NCBI GenBank assembly: GCA_003254885.1 | Contig: QANT01003448.1 | Location: 1 to 55,087 of the forward strand | DNA length: 55,087 bases | Direction: 5' to 3' | Source: Purshia tridentata | Lineage: Eukaryota > Streptophyta > Magnoliopsida > Rosales > Rosaceae | Shown here: positions 25,201 to 37,116 of the stretch, piece by piece | How positions within the stretch are numbered: position 1 is the first letter of the stretch | How the letters are laid out: each line of letters opens with the position of its first letter | Program-made: the position numbers and the translations under genes | The notes under the pieces: model-generated | Database searches by the model: none | Seen by the model: only the letters and a program-made list of their open reading frames with translations | Told to the model about the DNA's origin: nothing

Positions 25201-25665
25201 AACTTTATTTGCCAAAGAAACTACTTGCAATAATGAAACTATTGAAATATGTGATTCCTTGTTGACCAAGGTAGAGAGGCACAACAATATTTATAGCAAG
25301 CAAATGTGTGAGGACCTTTACAGAGATTAAGGAAAGTTTAAGATCTAAAAGACAAAAAGGGAGCCTTTCAGTGAAATATGTAATTGAGATTAGATAATTT
25401 TACAGATTTCATCCTTGCTTGAAATTGCTGAAACTATAGTCGTCTCCCTTTATCTTGTAGTTCTGCTGAGAAGGAAAAGAAAGCAAAACCACTGCAGGAC
25501 ATGCTTCTGGCAGAGCCGGAACTCTCTCAATTAGGAAGGTAAGAAATTTTTTTTTTTTTTTTCAGATTTACTTTACTTTATGTATTAAAGTACCATGTAT
25601 TGATTGATAGTAGCTATTTATAAATTTGTCGCTTAAAATTTTTCAGGATAATAAGAAGTCACTGA
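19245..25665 (+). CDS. Plant STAT-like SH2-domain protein (SHA/SHB family)
   Basis: This belongs to the small plant family with a STAT-type linker followed by an SH2 domain, a phosphotyrosine-binding module rare in plants. Exons are 19245-19388, 19787-19978, 20124-20333, 20473-20562, 20662-20739, 20841-21005, 21883-22242, 23052-23335, 23917-24079, 24492-24841, 25461-25538 and 25647-25665, summing to 2133 nt (710 aa). The N-terminal 180 residues (FSLCFWLYL, KWIHIGCEVS, VRLHIDGE) look like a concanavalin/LamG-type beta-sandwich, by inference only. A Ser-rich acidic linker follows around residues 420-480. The linker-SH2 part spans about 560-690; GTFVLRFPTSRSWP carries the arginine expected to bind phosphate. 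The end (QLGRIIRSH) rests on the last small exon. Exon 1 and exon 9 donors (GTCTTA, GTTCTC) are weak. The ATG at 19245 is the first in frame. Intron 7 holds an N gap. Confidence 0.88.
19422..19456. repeat. (TTTC)n microsatellite
   Basis: A tetranucleotide CTTT run inside intron 1 of the STAT-like gene, shortly after the weak exon 1 donor. Confidence 0.8.
22472..22494. other. Assembly gap (23 N) in a poly-A tract
   Basis: An N run flanked by A homopolymers inside intron 7 of the STAT-like gene. Its true length is unknown. No exon appears to be lost, because the frame continues from 22242 to 23052. Confidence 0.95.
24082..24108. repeat. (CT)n microsatellite abutting a splice donor
   Basis: The CT run begins two bases into intron 9 of the STAT-like gene, so the donor reads AG|GTTCTCTCTC. 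The intronic part of the 5' splice site is made of the repeat itself. Confidence 0.85.
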
Positions 25666-25679
25666 GGTCGCTGGAGATG

Positions 25680-26562
25680 CATATAGTACAGTCTTCCTTT
25701 TTGGCAGGATCAATTTTGTGGGTATCTACTATTATCTTTAAGCCCTTATGCACATATTTAGTCCTTTATTATATCAATATATTAAAGTGGAAATTTCCAT
25801 TATGTAAAAACCTGAATAAGGAGAATTTGAACTCAATTATCAATCCATCACAAAGCAAAGCCATTTTTGAGCTTGTGAGGCCAATTATGCTCAAAATTGT
25901 GAAATATATGTACATCTTTGATTCTGTCCTCAAATTTTTTTTTTACATTGGAGAGAATCGAATTCACCCACCTTTACTATTTGGGCTTTAAAATCCTCAT
26001 TTTTGCTAGTAATATTTGATGCCAAGCGAAATTCTCCACTTGGCAGCAAATAATTATTGCATAGCAAAAATATAGTGTATGTTAATATGGGTTGAGCTTA
26101 TCTTGTCAGGTTGATATTGAGTAGACTTGCACATTAAGTTAATGGGTCGTTTCATTTGGTATACAATTTAATTATGTATTTTAAACAAATCCCCTTTAAT
26201 TAATTAAGTGACTGATGGCTAGAAATGGGTGAGCATTAATTCATCCAAATGCATGTATACGTTTATATATATCAGGAAACAAACCAATATATTAGGCAAA
26301 AAAAAGGAAAGGCCGCTCTGCTAAACCATTACTACCAAGAATGTATAAATCACACACAAGGCACTAACAATGCTCCATTTTGGTTTCTCAATTCAAGGAG
26401 AGTTTTTGTGTGGTCTTTTGTGTTAAGAAGACGAGAGCCATTGGGTGCAGGCACATGACAGCTTTAGTTTTTGCAATGTCCAGCAGCCACATGACAGCTT
26501 TAGTTTTTGCAATGTCCAGCACTGTTGGTTTGCTTATGCTTACCTTCAATAATAGTATAACT
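25680..26562. other. Intergenic region with a short tandem duplication
   Basis: No gene is recognised. A 36-base unit (starting CACATGACAGCTTTAG) occurs twice in tandem at 26452-26487 and 26488-26521. A hydrophobic open stretch at about 26380-26560 could be imagined as a signal-peptide exon for the TPD1-like gene, but I see no supporting splice site. Confidence 0.45.
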
Positions 26563-27362
26563 AGGGACGGATCCAGAAATTAAAATTTGGGGGGGCTAAA
26601 AAAAATGTTGACGGTACGAAGAAATTTCATTAATAAATATAAAAGATACACGAGAAACATAGTGAGTCGTATCCCTCAAACTACATATTTATTAAAAAAA
26701 AAAACAATAAAAAAATATCACAATAAAAAAACAATGAAACATGCAATGCAAATGCAAGATAAGTCTATATATATTGAATCTTGCGCTTCTTTACAATATA
26801 GAAATCCTTAATTATTGAATCTATATCTATATTATTAGAAAGTTCTTTTTTTAATATTAAAAATCATCCAATTATCAAAAAACTCTTCATCTATCTTGTT
26901 TCGAAACTGAGTTTTAATAATTTTCAAAGATTAAAATTCTTGCTCCGTTGTTGTAGTAGAAACATGAAGAGTCAACCCTAGGCAAATCAATCTATAAATC
27001 ATGAGGAAGAATGCAAACTTTATTATTTCATTCAACATTATAAATAAATTATAAATAGATTAGTATAATTGACTTAATACTATAGATAAATTTTAAATAG
27101 ATTAATATAAATAATCTTTACATAGAGAGAGTAGTGGCGAGAGATGACTGAGAAGACAAAAAGAGCACTGATATTTAATTTTGTTTGGTCAAAGAAAATA
27201 AAAAGTACTAAACCAACTAATTAGGAGACTAGTAGAAAACTTTTTTTAAAAAAAAAATAGGTGTGCTGGCCTTCATCAATAGGTGTACTACTACTTTTAA
27301 AAAAAAAAAAAAAAATTGGGGTGGGCTATAGCCCTCCTAGCCCACAATATACATCCCTCCCT
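26563..27362. mobile_element. TIR element remnant, about 800 bp
   Basis: The left end is AGGGACGGATCCAGAAATTA and the right end, reverse-complemented, is AGGGAGGGATGTATATTG. Inside each there is a G-rich stretch (TTGGGGGGGCTA on the left, TTGGGGTGGGCTATAGCCC on the right). The interior is AT-rich with no transposase frame. Elements with 'agggacggatcc..gggggggc' ends are common non-autonomous DNA transposons in plant genomes. I could not fix the target-site duplication or superfamily. Confidence 0.6.
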
Positions 27363-27767
27363 GGGAATAACATTTAAATTTTTACTCTCGAAGTGTTTTT
27401 GTGTTATGTATTCATATTTTTGTACATTTACACACATATAAGATCCTCGTGTACATGTCAATTACTTATTATTTTTTCTATTTTTAATTTGTAAATTTTT
27501 GTTTCAATCTCAATTTCTTATTATATATATTGGAGTGTAATTAATACTAACAAATTTATTTTCATTAGTTTAACCATTACACCACCACGTATATCATATA
27601 GTCAAGGCCAGTCTTGAGATTGGGTCCCCTCCCAAATCTTACTCTACATTATTAGGGAGAGAGAGAAAAAAAAATGTGCTTATTTGATCTTAAATAAACT
27701 GCCCCAAAAGTTTTAGACTAGATGTTAATGTTACTGAATCTCAAACATTTGGCCACATGCAGCAGCA
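27363..27767. other. AT-rich spacer
   Basis: No coding signal was found. A possible further element end (AAGGCCAGTCTTGAGATTGG) lies near 27604. Confidence 0.35.
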
Positions 27768-28103
27768 ATGGAGCCAAATGCAATGGGGGACTTAAAACTG
27801 TTCAAAATACTACATCAATGTCATACAATCTCCAGTGGGAAGATCCCTTCAGGAAGTCAAATTTTCACAGTGCAAATACTGAATGAATGCCCAACTGAAT
27901 GCAGTATTGGGCTAATCCATCTCAGCTGTGGCCCTTTTCAATCTGAGAGACTCATTGATCCCTCAATATTTGGGCGATTGAGCAACGATGACTGCCTTGT
28001 TAATGATGGGAAGCCCATTGCCAGTGGTTCAGTGATCACTTTTGACTATGTCTCAACAGAGCAGTTCCCTCTTGCTGTTTCCTCCTTATTCTGCTCAAAT
28101 TAA
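27768..28103 (+). CDS. TPD1-like secreted-protein domain gene, 5' end missing or unseen
   Basis: The 111-residue frame matches the plant TPD1 (TAPETUM DETERMINANT1)-like family of small secreted cysteine-rich ligand-type proteins. Recognisable family features are FTVQILNEC, IHLSCGPF, DPSIFGRL, DDCLVNDGKPIASG and the end PLAVSSLFC. Family members begin with a cleavable signal peptide, and none is present here. The coding body starts just after a plausible acceptor (CATGCAG ending at 27762), and the ATG at 27768 may simply be an internal Met. A short upstream exon should carry the signal peptide, but a transposon remnant occupies 26563-27362 and I could not find the exon. The gene is therefore either a two-exon gene with an unseen first exon or a 5'-truncated copy. 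Whether it is expressed is unknown. Confidence 0.7.
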   Translation: MEPNAMGDLKLFKILHQCHTISSGKIPSGSQIFTVQILNECPTECSIGLIHLSCGPFQSERLIDPSIFGRLSNDDCLVNDGKPIASGSVITFDYVSTEQFPLAVSSLFCSN

Positions 28104-29047
28104 TTTATATTTTCAGTTCTAACTATAAAAAAAGAAGATAAAAACATGTTAAGAATTCCAAATTTGTATCTCAATTTTGGATATCAAATAATGTGGCAAT
28201 ATATGTATAAGTGTTTTACTTTTGTAAATAAAATGAGTTTTAAAGTGGACTCAAGTAACCAAGACCAAAATGGCCTCATGCAGAAAACCACGTGTGTAAA
28301 ACTAATGAAAAAATTAATTTTTTAACAATTTTCAGGATAAATTGTCTAATAAAATTGAGTTTTGGGAATAAAATGTCAAAAATTATAATCCAAAGAGAAA
28401 AGTGTGAAACATGATATAATTTGAAGTGTTATGTGTAATTAACCGGAGAATTTTGCAGAAGAAAGGTGACAGCTTGATCAAGATAGTTGAGGGAATCAAG
28501 CTAGTTGTCTTCACACTTCACAGCTGTGTTTTAATCCCAAAACGGGATACCCTGATTTGGTCTGTGAATTCTCAACACCCACATAAATGGGAAAGGACAG
28601 GTGTTGTAGAATATATGGTGGCAGCTTGGATTTCACATGATGCATACACACTTGGAACTTATCACTTGCACCATTACATCACTAAATCAATATAAGATGT
28701 GGCAAAATATAGCCTGAGTCACGGTCTCAAATTTAGTAAAATGTGAATAAATTAGAGAGACAACAAGTACTTGGCCGGACCTTTCCCTTTACACAAGAAA
28801 GCACTTGTATGAGTCAAATTTTCAATGATACAACAGCACTTTGTTTCTGGATCAGAAAGTCACTTGTATAATACATATAAAGTGTAGATCCTCATCTTGG
28901 ACTTTGGTTTCATCTTCTCTCTATCTTCGGGTTTTATAATGAACTTTTGTCTCAGACAAACTAACTTCTGCTTGGTGTAGTTCTTTGTGATACACCAACT
29001 TGTAGCTGAAGGTGCTAAAATTCCCACATCGATTTGTAGAAAATCAA
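28104..29047. other. Spacer upstream of the receptor-like kinase
   Basis: One 89-codon open frame (28426-28695) resembles nothing I know and has no splice or family support. The last 200 bases are probably the kinase promoter and 5'UTR. Confidence 0.4.
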
Positions 29048-30932
29048 ATGGGAAATGAATTGGTGTTAGCATTCTACATAACCATATGCGTTATAGCTTT
29101 TGTAATATCAAAGGTTATAATTGCAGTCCTCCTATATAGAAGATGGAAGAGTAAGCACTTGGTTTATGAAGATGGCATCTCTGGTATGGATGAGAACTGC
29201 ATGAAAGATATTCCCATAATATTTGCTTGTTGGAAAGGGAATAGAAGCATGCTAATTATTGTATTGTAATGTGCATGTACAGGTGGGAAAATGGTTTTGT
29301 TCAGAGCACCAGCAATGCAATCTCTCAAATCAGATGCACTGTTAAAGAAGACACTGAAGTTGAGCAACAAGGACATAATTGGCTCTGGAGGCTATGGGAC
29401 AGTTTATAAACTGACCATAGATGACTCCACAGCCTTTGCTGTGAAAAGGTTGAACAGAGGAAGTGCAGATAGAGACAGAGGCTTTGAGAGGGAGCTAGAA
29501 ACAATGGGGGACATAAAGCACCGCAACATTGTGACTCTCCATGGATATTACACTGCTCCAAACTACAACCTTCTCATATATGAACTGGTGCCAAATGGAA
29601 GTTTGGATGCAGTTCTTCATGGTATGAATAATATAGCTTCAATCCAAAATTTTGTTAAGCCAGGGTTTTAATTTTAAGTGTGAGCATTGATTTAGTTTGC
29701 TGCTCTAAAATGCAATGAATGCTGACATGAAGGTATATTGACATGAGTGATATCGTAGAATTCTATTGTGCATTCAGGATTTAGAACACAAATGAAAGTT
29801 GAAATTTCTTTAACTTTTAAATTTCAATGGAAAATACCATGGTATCAACCTGCTGACTTCTCCATTTCTATTGTGATCATAAAGTAAATTATGATGCAGG
29901 AAGATCAAAGGACAATAAGCTTTTGGATTGGCCAACCAGATACAAAATAGCAGTAGGTGCTGCAAAAGGAATATCATACCTTCATCATGATTGCATCCCT
30001 CACATAATCCATAGAGATATTAAGTCAAGCAACATATTGTTGGATCAAAACATGGAGGCTCGAGTGTCAGATTTTGGACTGGCCACTTTGATGGAACCGG
30101 ATAAGACTCATGTTTCAACACTTGTAGCTGGAACTTTTGGATACTTAGCTCCTGGTACGGATATGGTACCACCAACAATTAATTATATTGTCAGTAGTAT
30201 TTGTATATAAGACACTTATAATTTTTCTGCAGAATATTTTGATACAGGAAGAGCAACATCAAAAGGAGATGTTTACAGTTTTGGAGTGGTCTTACTAGAG
30301 CTTCTAACTGGAAAAAAACCTACAGATGAAGCATTTTTTGAGGAGGGAACAAAGCTTGTGACATGGGTAAGATATGAACTCAACATTTAATAGATTTCTT
30401 TCTACAGTTACCACAATCGAGCAGTTAAATATGAAGTTTCCATACCCCAAGAAGTCCTCAGTTAAAAGATATTTTTGGTTTTAGGAAGGGCAAAAGCTAA
30501 TGATTCTATTACTGAAGGATATTTTTCAAAAATTTCATCACATTTCCTTATTTTTATAGTATTTTCAATCTATATTGTTCAAATTGAGATATCCACTGTG
30601 CCAGCAACTGGTAAATCAAGAATAAGTCCAGCCATGTGATTCCACCATTATTATATGAAAGTATCTTAACATTTCTTTCATCATTGGTCAGTGAGTAATC
30701 TACTCGCATGCAAATCGTAATGTTGCCTCAGGTGAAGGGAGTTGTTCAGGACAAGAGGGAGGAGCATGTACTTGACAATAACTTAGGGTGTTGTCCAGTG
30801 GATGAGATTAACAGCGCCTTTAGTATTGCATTAATGTGCCTTGAACCAGAGCCTTCCAAGAGGCCTACCATGGCCGAGGTTGTCAAGATGCTTGAGCAGA
30901 TAAAGATTGGCAAAGTTGTAAAAGATACTTAA
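29048..30932 (+). CDS. Receptor-like Ser/Thr kinase with minimal ectodomain (At1g78530 type)
   Basis: Exons are 29048-29183, 29283-29621, 29900-30154, 30233-30366 and 30732-30932 (1065 nt, 354 aa). Residues about 5-30 form one transmembrane segment ([19 protein letters not shown]) followed by basic LLYRRWKSK. Only a few residues precede it, so the protein is a membrane-anchored cytoplasmic kinase rather than a true receptor. All kinase landmarks are intact: the glycine loop [14 protein letters not shown] lysine, [13 protein letters not shown] catalytic loop (RD type), [17 protein letters not shown] and [16 protein letters not shown]. It groups with FEI-like LRR-XIII-related kinases and is nearly collinear with Arabidopsis At1g78530 as I recall it. 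The first in-frame ATG is at 29048. It lies three genes from SPS, as in Arabidopsis. Confidence 0.93.
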
Positions 30933-31438
30933 ATCAGATTTCTTAATGCATCTCCTTTCTTCAAGAAAATTTATAAATTTTATACATCTGTTTATGCACC
31001 TGTACAAAGTGTTCCTAGCCTCTTTATCAAGAGTTTTCTTCCAATTTCTCTGTTTTTCAGATATGCAAAAATGATAAACAACTGAACAAACTTTTTTTTT
31101 AATAGCCTTTTTCTGTAAGCATTATTTTTACTAAAGGGAGAGTAATCAGAATTTATAACAGCTTTGAGGCCATAGGATGCTGATATTTACCCTCAATCAA
31201 GTGCTGCATAAAATTGAGAAACAAACGAATACAGATACAAAGAAAGAAGATGAATACAATAACCTGGCCAAGTCCAAGCTACAAAAACAGATACATAGAA
31301 GAAAGATGACCGCTCAAGTAACCCTTTATTTATTATTATCTAATCAAGTTCAAATGATCAATAGACACATGCAACAGTCAAACAAACAAAATCTCCAAAA
31401 TAAAAGAAAACAATAACTGAAAAACTAACTTGTAGCAT

Positions 31439-33685
31439 CTACTTCAGGATTGATTCCAATCCATTTGCAACTGAAGCCTTCAAGGAGGGAGAAACCGGAG
31501 TATCTCCAAAGAATACATCAAAAAGAGCAAAAGTCACGTTTTCTGATTCTATTGTGGCATCCACCCTAGACGGCAGTCCATCAGATGAGATACAAATCTG
31601 AATATCACAATAAATGTAATTGGATAAGAACACATGCAGATGAAAATAATTGACAAAATAATATAAGAAGGCATAAGATAATTATATTGGTTTATGTTTG
31701 CATACCATGGAACATCACAAATTAGTATGAGAGTGTCTAGAAAAATCCAAGAAAATCATGAAAGGAAACATAGAACTTCCAAAAGCCTACATTAGTTGGA
31801 CAAATGTAGTCTGACCTCTAAATTTAGACTTACAAGCATTTTGGAAGGGTCCGGCCAAGTCAAAAATATGAAAGTTCCTTTTTTAAGGGGTTGCCCTTGG
31901 AAGATACTACGAAATGTGGACAATGCAGATTCATCAACAGGAGTGGGAGATTTGATTCTTGGAGAGATGGCATCATTCAAGGCATCCCAGAAAGTTTTCC
32001 CATCAACATTTCTAACCAGAACAATCTGTAATGATTTCTCCAAAGGAGCTGCAATTAAGAGAAGTAGAGTTAACAACTTCTCTCTCTCTGAAGGAAGATG
32101 CACATATCTTATAATTTTTACATTGAAAAATGGAACGGAACAAGGAAGGATCCTCTTGAATCTCAGCAGCTGATCTTCCTTTCCAAGCATTCAAATTGTT
32201 TAAGATGTACTGATTTACATATAGTCCTGCAGCATAGACTTTAACTCCAATTATTGCAAAGACTTTTTCCCTGTATCCTGAAATTATTTCCAACATTGAA
32301 GTTATATGATTTAAGCATCATAGACATTTTATTGTAAGCTTTATTTTTTTGTTACATGAAACCTGAAGGCATACAGGCTTATAAGTTAAAATCGTGACTA
32401 TTTTATCAAAACTCAATACATGGCAATCCTTGTTTTCTTAGAATGCACTTTGGTATGATATGAAGCAACTGACCAGTTCCAAGCAATGACAATGAACTCG
32501 AGCAACCAGGCAAACTCAAAGGTGTTTGAAATTTCACATTGGTAGCAGGATCCTCTATGTCTTCTGCGCTTCCAACTGCAGATTTGGTTCATATAAGGCA
32601 TATACATCAGATTATATGAATGCAATCAAAGGAGAAAATAATAAGTGGTTGAATTGGTAAAAAAAGTTAATCTTTTATATCAGAACAAATTACAGTATCT
32701 TCATATGATTGGGAATACCACTGATAACACAATATGATTGAACCTGCTAGATCTGTTCCAGTAAAACAGTTACAAGAAGCTTCATGGCAACGCCCCTCAG
32801 TGTTAGCAAGACATCTTATAGGAAGTGTAAACTGCCATTGGCATCGAAATTGAACAAAAAGACCTTATGTCCATATTATTCCTTCTGCCTAGGATTCAAA
32901 CTTAGCCTGGTTGCCAAATTTCCAACCAAAATGAACAGCCATAATATTCTCAAAGTTCTGATTGGTCCAAAATCTCTAGAAATTCACCACTCTTAAATTT
33001 TTGTTTAATTCTAAGCCATCATAATAAAATTGACTGCAGTCAGCGGTTTTAAATAATTTTATTTACTCTCTGGCCAAGAAATTTGATTGCTCTTTTTCAT
33101 CAGTTTAAACATGAGTATCTAAGTAGTTGACCAGATTTGCAAGATTTTTACCATAGACTTTTCAGCAGTCACACATATCCAGCTAGTATTTTTAGATGCA
33201 TTTCCTGTTGTACAATGAACATAGCTGTTGGGGTCAAAACCCAAAAACCCAAATGGGAACTCAAGGGAAAGAAAGTGATAGTGGTCAAAATAGTTACTCC
33301 ATCATGGCAACTTCAACTTCACATAACATATTATTGAAAATAGTGGTTCAAATACACATAATAAGAAACTATTCAACTTCACATAACATAAGATTGAAAA
33401 TAAATCATCTAGAAAAGTGAAACAAGATATGAGGAAGCTGAGGGGAAATAGGAATTCACCTGAAGATGAGGAAGCATTTAGTGAGAAACGATTCTGAGTT
33501 TTAATGTCCCTTTGAACAGAGAAATGAACGGGGGAAGTGGATAAGGGAAAGCAAAAGTGGGTTTGGCACAACAATACATTTTGGTTTGGAATTCTCGTCG
33601 GAAATCCAATTCTGGGTTTGGAAATGCAGTTTCTGGTGGGAAATTGGAGCCATGTTGCAGTGAAAATTGCTTCAGCTTCAAACAT
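31439..33685 (-). CDS. FAP3: Plastid chalcone-isomerase-fold fatty-acid-binding protein, FAP3 type
   Basis: A non-catalytic CHI-fold protein of the FAP family, which binds fatty acids in plastids. Exons in coding order are 33685-33460, 32575-32474, 32277-32122, 32048-31834 and 31597-31439 (858 nt, 285 aa). The first 70 or so residues are Ser/Thr/Arg-rich with few acids, as in a transit peptide. The body runs [61 protein letters not shown], then [20 protein letters not shown]. This resembles Arabidopsis FAP3 (At1g53520, from memory) far more than FAP1. The start is the first ATG in the open frame (33685); a second frame also open across exon 1 does not join the next exon. It is divergent from the X8 gene and shares about 550 bp of upstream sequence. 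Confidence 0.88.
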
Positions 33686-34131
33686 GCTTGAAATTTGGTT
33701 TCTAGGAAAACTGTTTCCCAATTCACTGTTTGATAATTACAAGAGAGAAGATTTTCAAGAATGAAAATGAATGAAATAATTAATTTTGAGGCAAGGTGGG
33801 TTCTTTTTGGCCGGGAGGCAAAGTGGGTTCAACTAGTCCGCACTCCGCAGTACTCTGCCTTTGTTGCACTCTGCAGTAATAAAAGAAAAAGGAAAGTAGA
33901 ATTATAATTTCTCCATTAATAGTAAAATATTAATCATTGATGTGTCATATGTGAACCTCTATTAATTTGTGGTAAATCCAAGGAAGTGAAAGAGACGCAA
34001 AGTCACTTCACGTGGCTGTTCTTCTCTAAAAAGCACCTTTCTTTGTCCATTTTCAAGAGAATCCCAAGAAACCCAACTCCAAAACGGCACAGTTAATGCA
34101 ATAGAGCCGTTACTTTTGCCTTTTCCCTCGC

Positions 34132-34138
34132 TATAAAT
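34132..34138 (+). promoter_or_regulatory. TATA box of the X8 gene
   Basis: TATAAAT occurs 101 bases upstream of the start codon at 34239, with a CT-rich leader after it. Position and sequence fit a plant TATA box with transcription starting around 34165. Confidence 0.6.
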
Positions 34139-34238
34139 CCCCCATTTCTATACCCAAAAGTACATATCTACTTTCATCATCATCATCATTTTGATTTCAT
34201 CACAGCTAGTCAGTAGGCAGTCGTACTAGGACAGCTTT

Positions 34239-35397
34239 ATGGCTAAAGCAGCTCTCTCTGTTTTGCTCCTGCTCTTGTCCTTCACCTCAGGTACTTTCAT
34301 GTTTTCGTACATGTACAATACTGAGCTGGGTTAGTAGTTAGTACTGTCTGATTTTGCACACCACTCACTTCTATATGCTTGTTTTGGGTTGCTCTTGTTG
34401 GCTTTAAGAATTTTGCTTGATTTTTCACGTGGGTTATTGCTTAATTACCTTGTAAACCTGTTCAAATAGTTCAGGCATTCCTGTTTTTGGCTGTTTCTCT
34501 TAGACATGTTAAATCTTGAATGAACTCACCAATTTTGCAACATTGTCATTTTGATACCTCTGGCTTAATCCAATGACAGTATCAGGTTCCTTGCATTAAA
34601 CTTTAAACTGTTAATAGATTATACATATTGGCAGAATTTCACTCCCTGGAGACAAATTGGACATGAATTTTACATTTTATGAATATTTTACATTCTATTC
34701 TACACTTGAACTAAACAATCATAGATGGATGATAATTTGTCAACAGGTAATGAAATTTAGTAGATCTTAGTTCTCACTCCTCCCTAGTTATTATCTTTAT
34801 GGTCCTATGATCCTTGGCTATTATCGGTAAAACCTCTAATTTCAAATGTATTCTTGTCTTTTGCAGAAATGATGCTCATGGTAAATGGGCAGGTAAAATC
34901 AAGTTCCTCAAATAAGAAAAATAGAAATTTATGATTTACTTTAAACTGATCAATTGCTCATTCTGTTATGGAAATGCAGAAAACTTGGTGTGTGGCGAGG
35001 CCTTCATCAGACCAAGCAACGCTTTTAGCAAATCTGAATTACGCGTGCTCTCACGTAGATTGCCGGATACTTCAGAAGGGATGCCCTTGCTCTTCTCCAA
35101 GTAATCTCATGAATCAGGCCTCTATAGCAATGAATCTATACTACCAAGCTAAGGGAAGGAACCAGTGGAATTGTGACTTTAGGAGCTCTGCTCTTGTTGT
35201 CATGACTGATCCAAGTAAGTCACATTTTTGGTGAGGAAATTGCTACAATTCTTCACACAAATATTGAGTACCTGCAAAACTTTCTTTCATGGAAAATTAA
35301 TTAGGATTACTGCTATGTGCTATCTCACTTTTAGTAATGACATATGTTTTTTTAATTTTATTGACTTGCAGGTTATGGTAACTGCATTTATGCATAA
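34239..35397 (+). CDS. Small secreted X8-domain (carbohydrate-binding CBM43) protein
   Basis: Exons are 34239-34290, 34867-34892, 34980-35214 and 35372-35397 (339 nt, 112 aa). Residues 1-17 (MAKAALSVLLLLLSFTS) are a signal peptide. The mature part is a single X8 domain starting KTWCVARPS, with conserved cysteines in CVARP, ACSHVDC, GCPC, NCDF and GNCIY. X8 domains bind beta-1,3-glucan (callose) and occur in plasmodesmata callose-binding proteins and glucanase tails. The chain ends immediately after GNCIYA, so it lacks the Ser-rich linker and GPI-anchor tail of PDCB proteins and should be freely secreted to the wall. The tiny 26-nt second exon is typical of this subfamily. Arabidopsis At1g78520 is the expected counterpart by position. 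Confidence 0.9.
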
Positions 35398-37116
35398 TCC
35401 TTGGTACGGGAAAATGCATTGTGCTTCTTCCAAGGAAATCTTTAGCATTCACATCTAGTGGTCACTTTGGGAATGCTACTACATGAAATATGGTACTTTG
35501 GAACTGTCAAATTTTCAGTTTAGCTCAATCTTGTAATGTGAATCACTTCCTTGGAAAAGAAAAAAATAAAAATAAAAAGAAGCACATACTTTTGGTACTC
35601 AACTTGTTATAGGGTTCCAAAATCTTTCCCATTCTTTCCATTGTCCTGCAGCTAACAGAGCACATGATATAGTTTAGGCTGGGAACTTGCCACTTAAAGT
35701 TGCTTTTTGTTTGTTAGTTATTTTTAAGATGAAATGGATATTGGATTAATCTGAAAATTGACATGCATGATAAGCATGGTTACAGTACTAAATCTACTAG
35801 TTGAATTTGTGTTAAAAAATTAAATTTGTTTACAAACATATTAAACTATGTATATCCAGATAGTAAAAACCCAAACTGTAAGATGCTTCCCATTGTGCAA
35901 GCCAACTGGCAACTCCATCTGCATGCATAAATCATGATGCATTCCTGGCTCATTTAACACCTGACAATTACTTTAACATGATAATTATTAATTATACAAA
36001 TATCTTTTCATTACACATGTTACATGTGAAAAATTAATACACTAATACAAAAAACTAATACACACAATTCTAAGAAAAGTACATTTACATGCAATTTAAT
36101 TTTATGATTGGTTTGTTACTCGTTAAAATAGTGTTATTGAATAATAATAACAAAATCATTAATTACACACAAAAAAAAGGACCGCATGAAACAAAAATTG
36201 TAGAGTGTGGACTGCATGGAATGATAATTCTCGGACTGGTAGTTTGTAGGTAAAACATTTGTACCATTATTTTAATTTTATAATATCATTAATTTATAAA
36301 AGTGGGTACATATAAGATAAAAATTGTTTGTATTAAAATCGAATTAGCGTGACCAGATTTTATTACAGCGAGAATCATCTCTTAATATTTGTTTGAAGAT
36401 GACTCGAAATGCACAAATCACGTGTGACGGCTCCCCAAAAGGTTGTAGATGAAAATTGTGCAATAATTTATACAATATGTAATAAATTGAAAAAAAGAAA
36501 AAGCTAAAAAAAGAAAAATCATACAATATATTAAAAAATATTTGTGACATTATTGAGATCTGATAGGTGGAAAATATATTATCGGTCAATCATGACCACC
36601 AGTCATTATAGAGGGAAAAACGGTTTCTTGGCTCTCATTTGACCAACAAATAAACTTGAAAGTTGAGGACTTGAAGCTGTTTTTGGACACACAGATAAGG
36701 AACGGCCTTCACAGCTTCACTTCCTCTTTAGTAGGCTTTTAAACTTGCACACCCTACAATTTTCGTAAACCAACTCATTTTCTCTTTGTCTGAGGGTCAC
36801 TCATTCATCTCACTCACTCTCTCCAACTGATAAGAGAGCAAACACATACACGACTCCTAAGTCTCTAACCTCTATGTGGGCTTCTTCGATTCACTCAATT
36901 TAACTCCAACTTGTGCTTCATGTTAAAAAACAGAAGCTTCTGACCCAGTGGCCCATTTGATTCTTCTTCGAGTTCTTCTTCAATTTCAGTACCACTCTTA
37001 ATGACTATTATTTTCTTTCTGGTTTTTGGTTTATGAAAAATTGAGCAGATTTTCTCGTCTGGGTTTTTGGTTTGAGCTTGAGTTTTGGTGATTTTGGCTT
37101 CTGGGTATTGCTTAGA
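35398..37116. other. Spacer between X8 and SPS genes
   Basis: The X8 3'UTR is followed by AT-rich sequence without a recognised gene. The last 300 bases (36800-37116) are CT-rich and probably hold the SPS transcription start and leader. I saw no clear TATA box. Confidence 0.45.

Noticed and set aside
25145..25330. 61-codon frame inside STAT-like intron 10
   Set aside because: No suitable splice sites, and the SH2 exon joins 25461 in phase.
26587..26811. Lys-rich frame inside the 26563-27362 element as a transposase piece
   Set aside because: AT-rich, poly-Lys composition from A runs with no catalytic motif.
28426..28695. 89-codon open frame between the TPD1-like gene and the kinase
   Set aside because: No family resemblance, no splice partners, and composition like the surrounding spacer.
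33478..33726. A second open frame over FAP3 exon 1
   Set aside because: It ends in a stop before the exon donor and cannot connect to the LSLPGCSSS exon; the neighbouring frame can.
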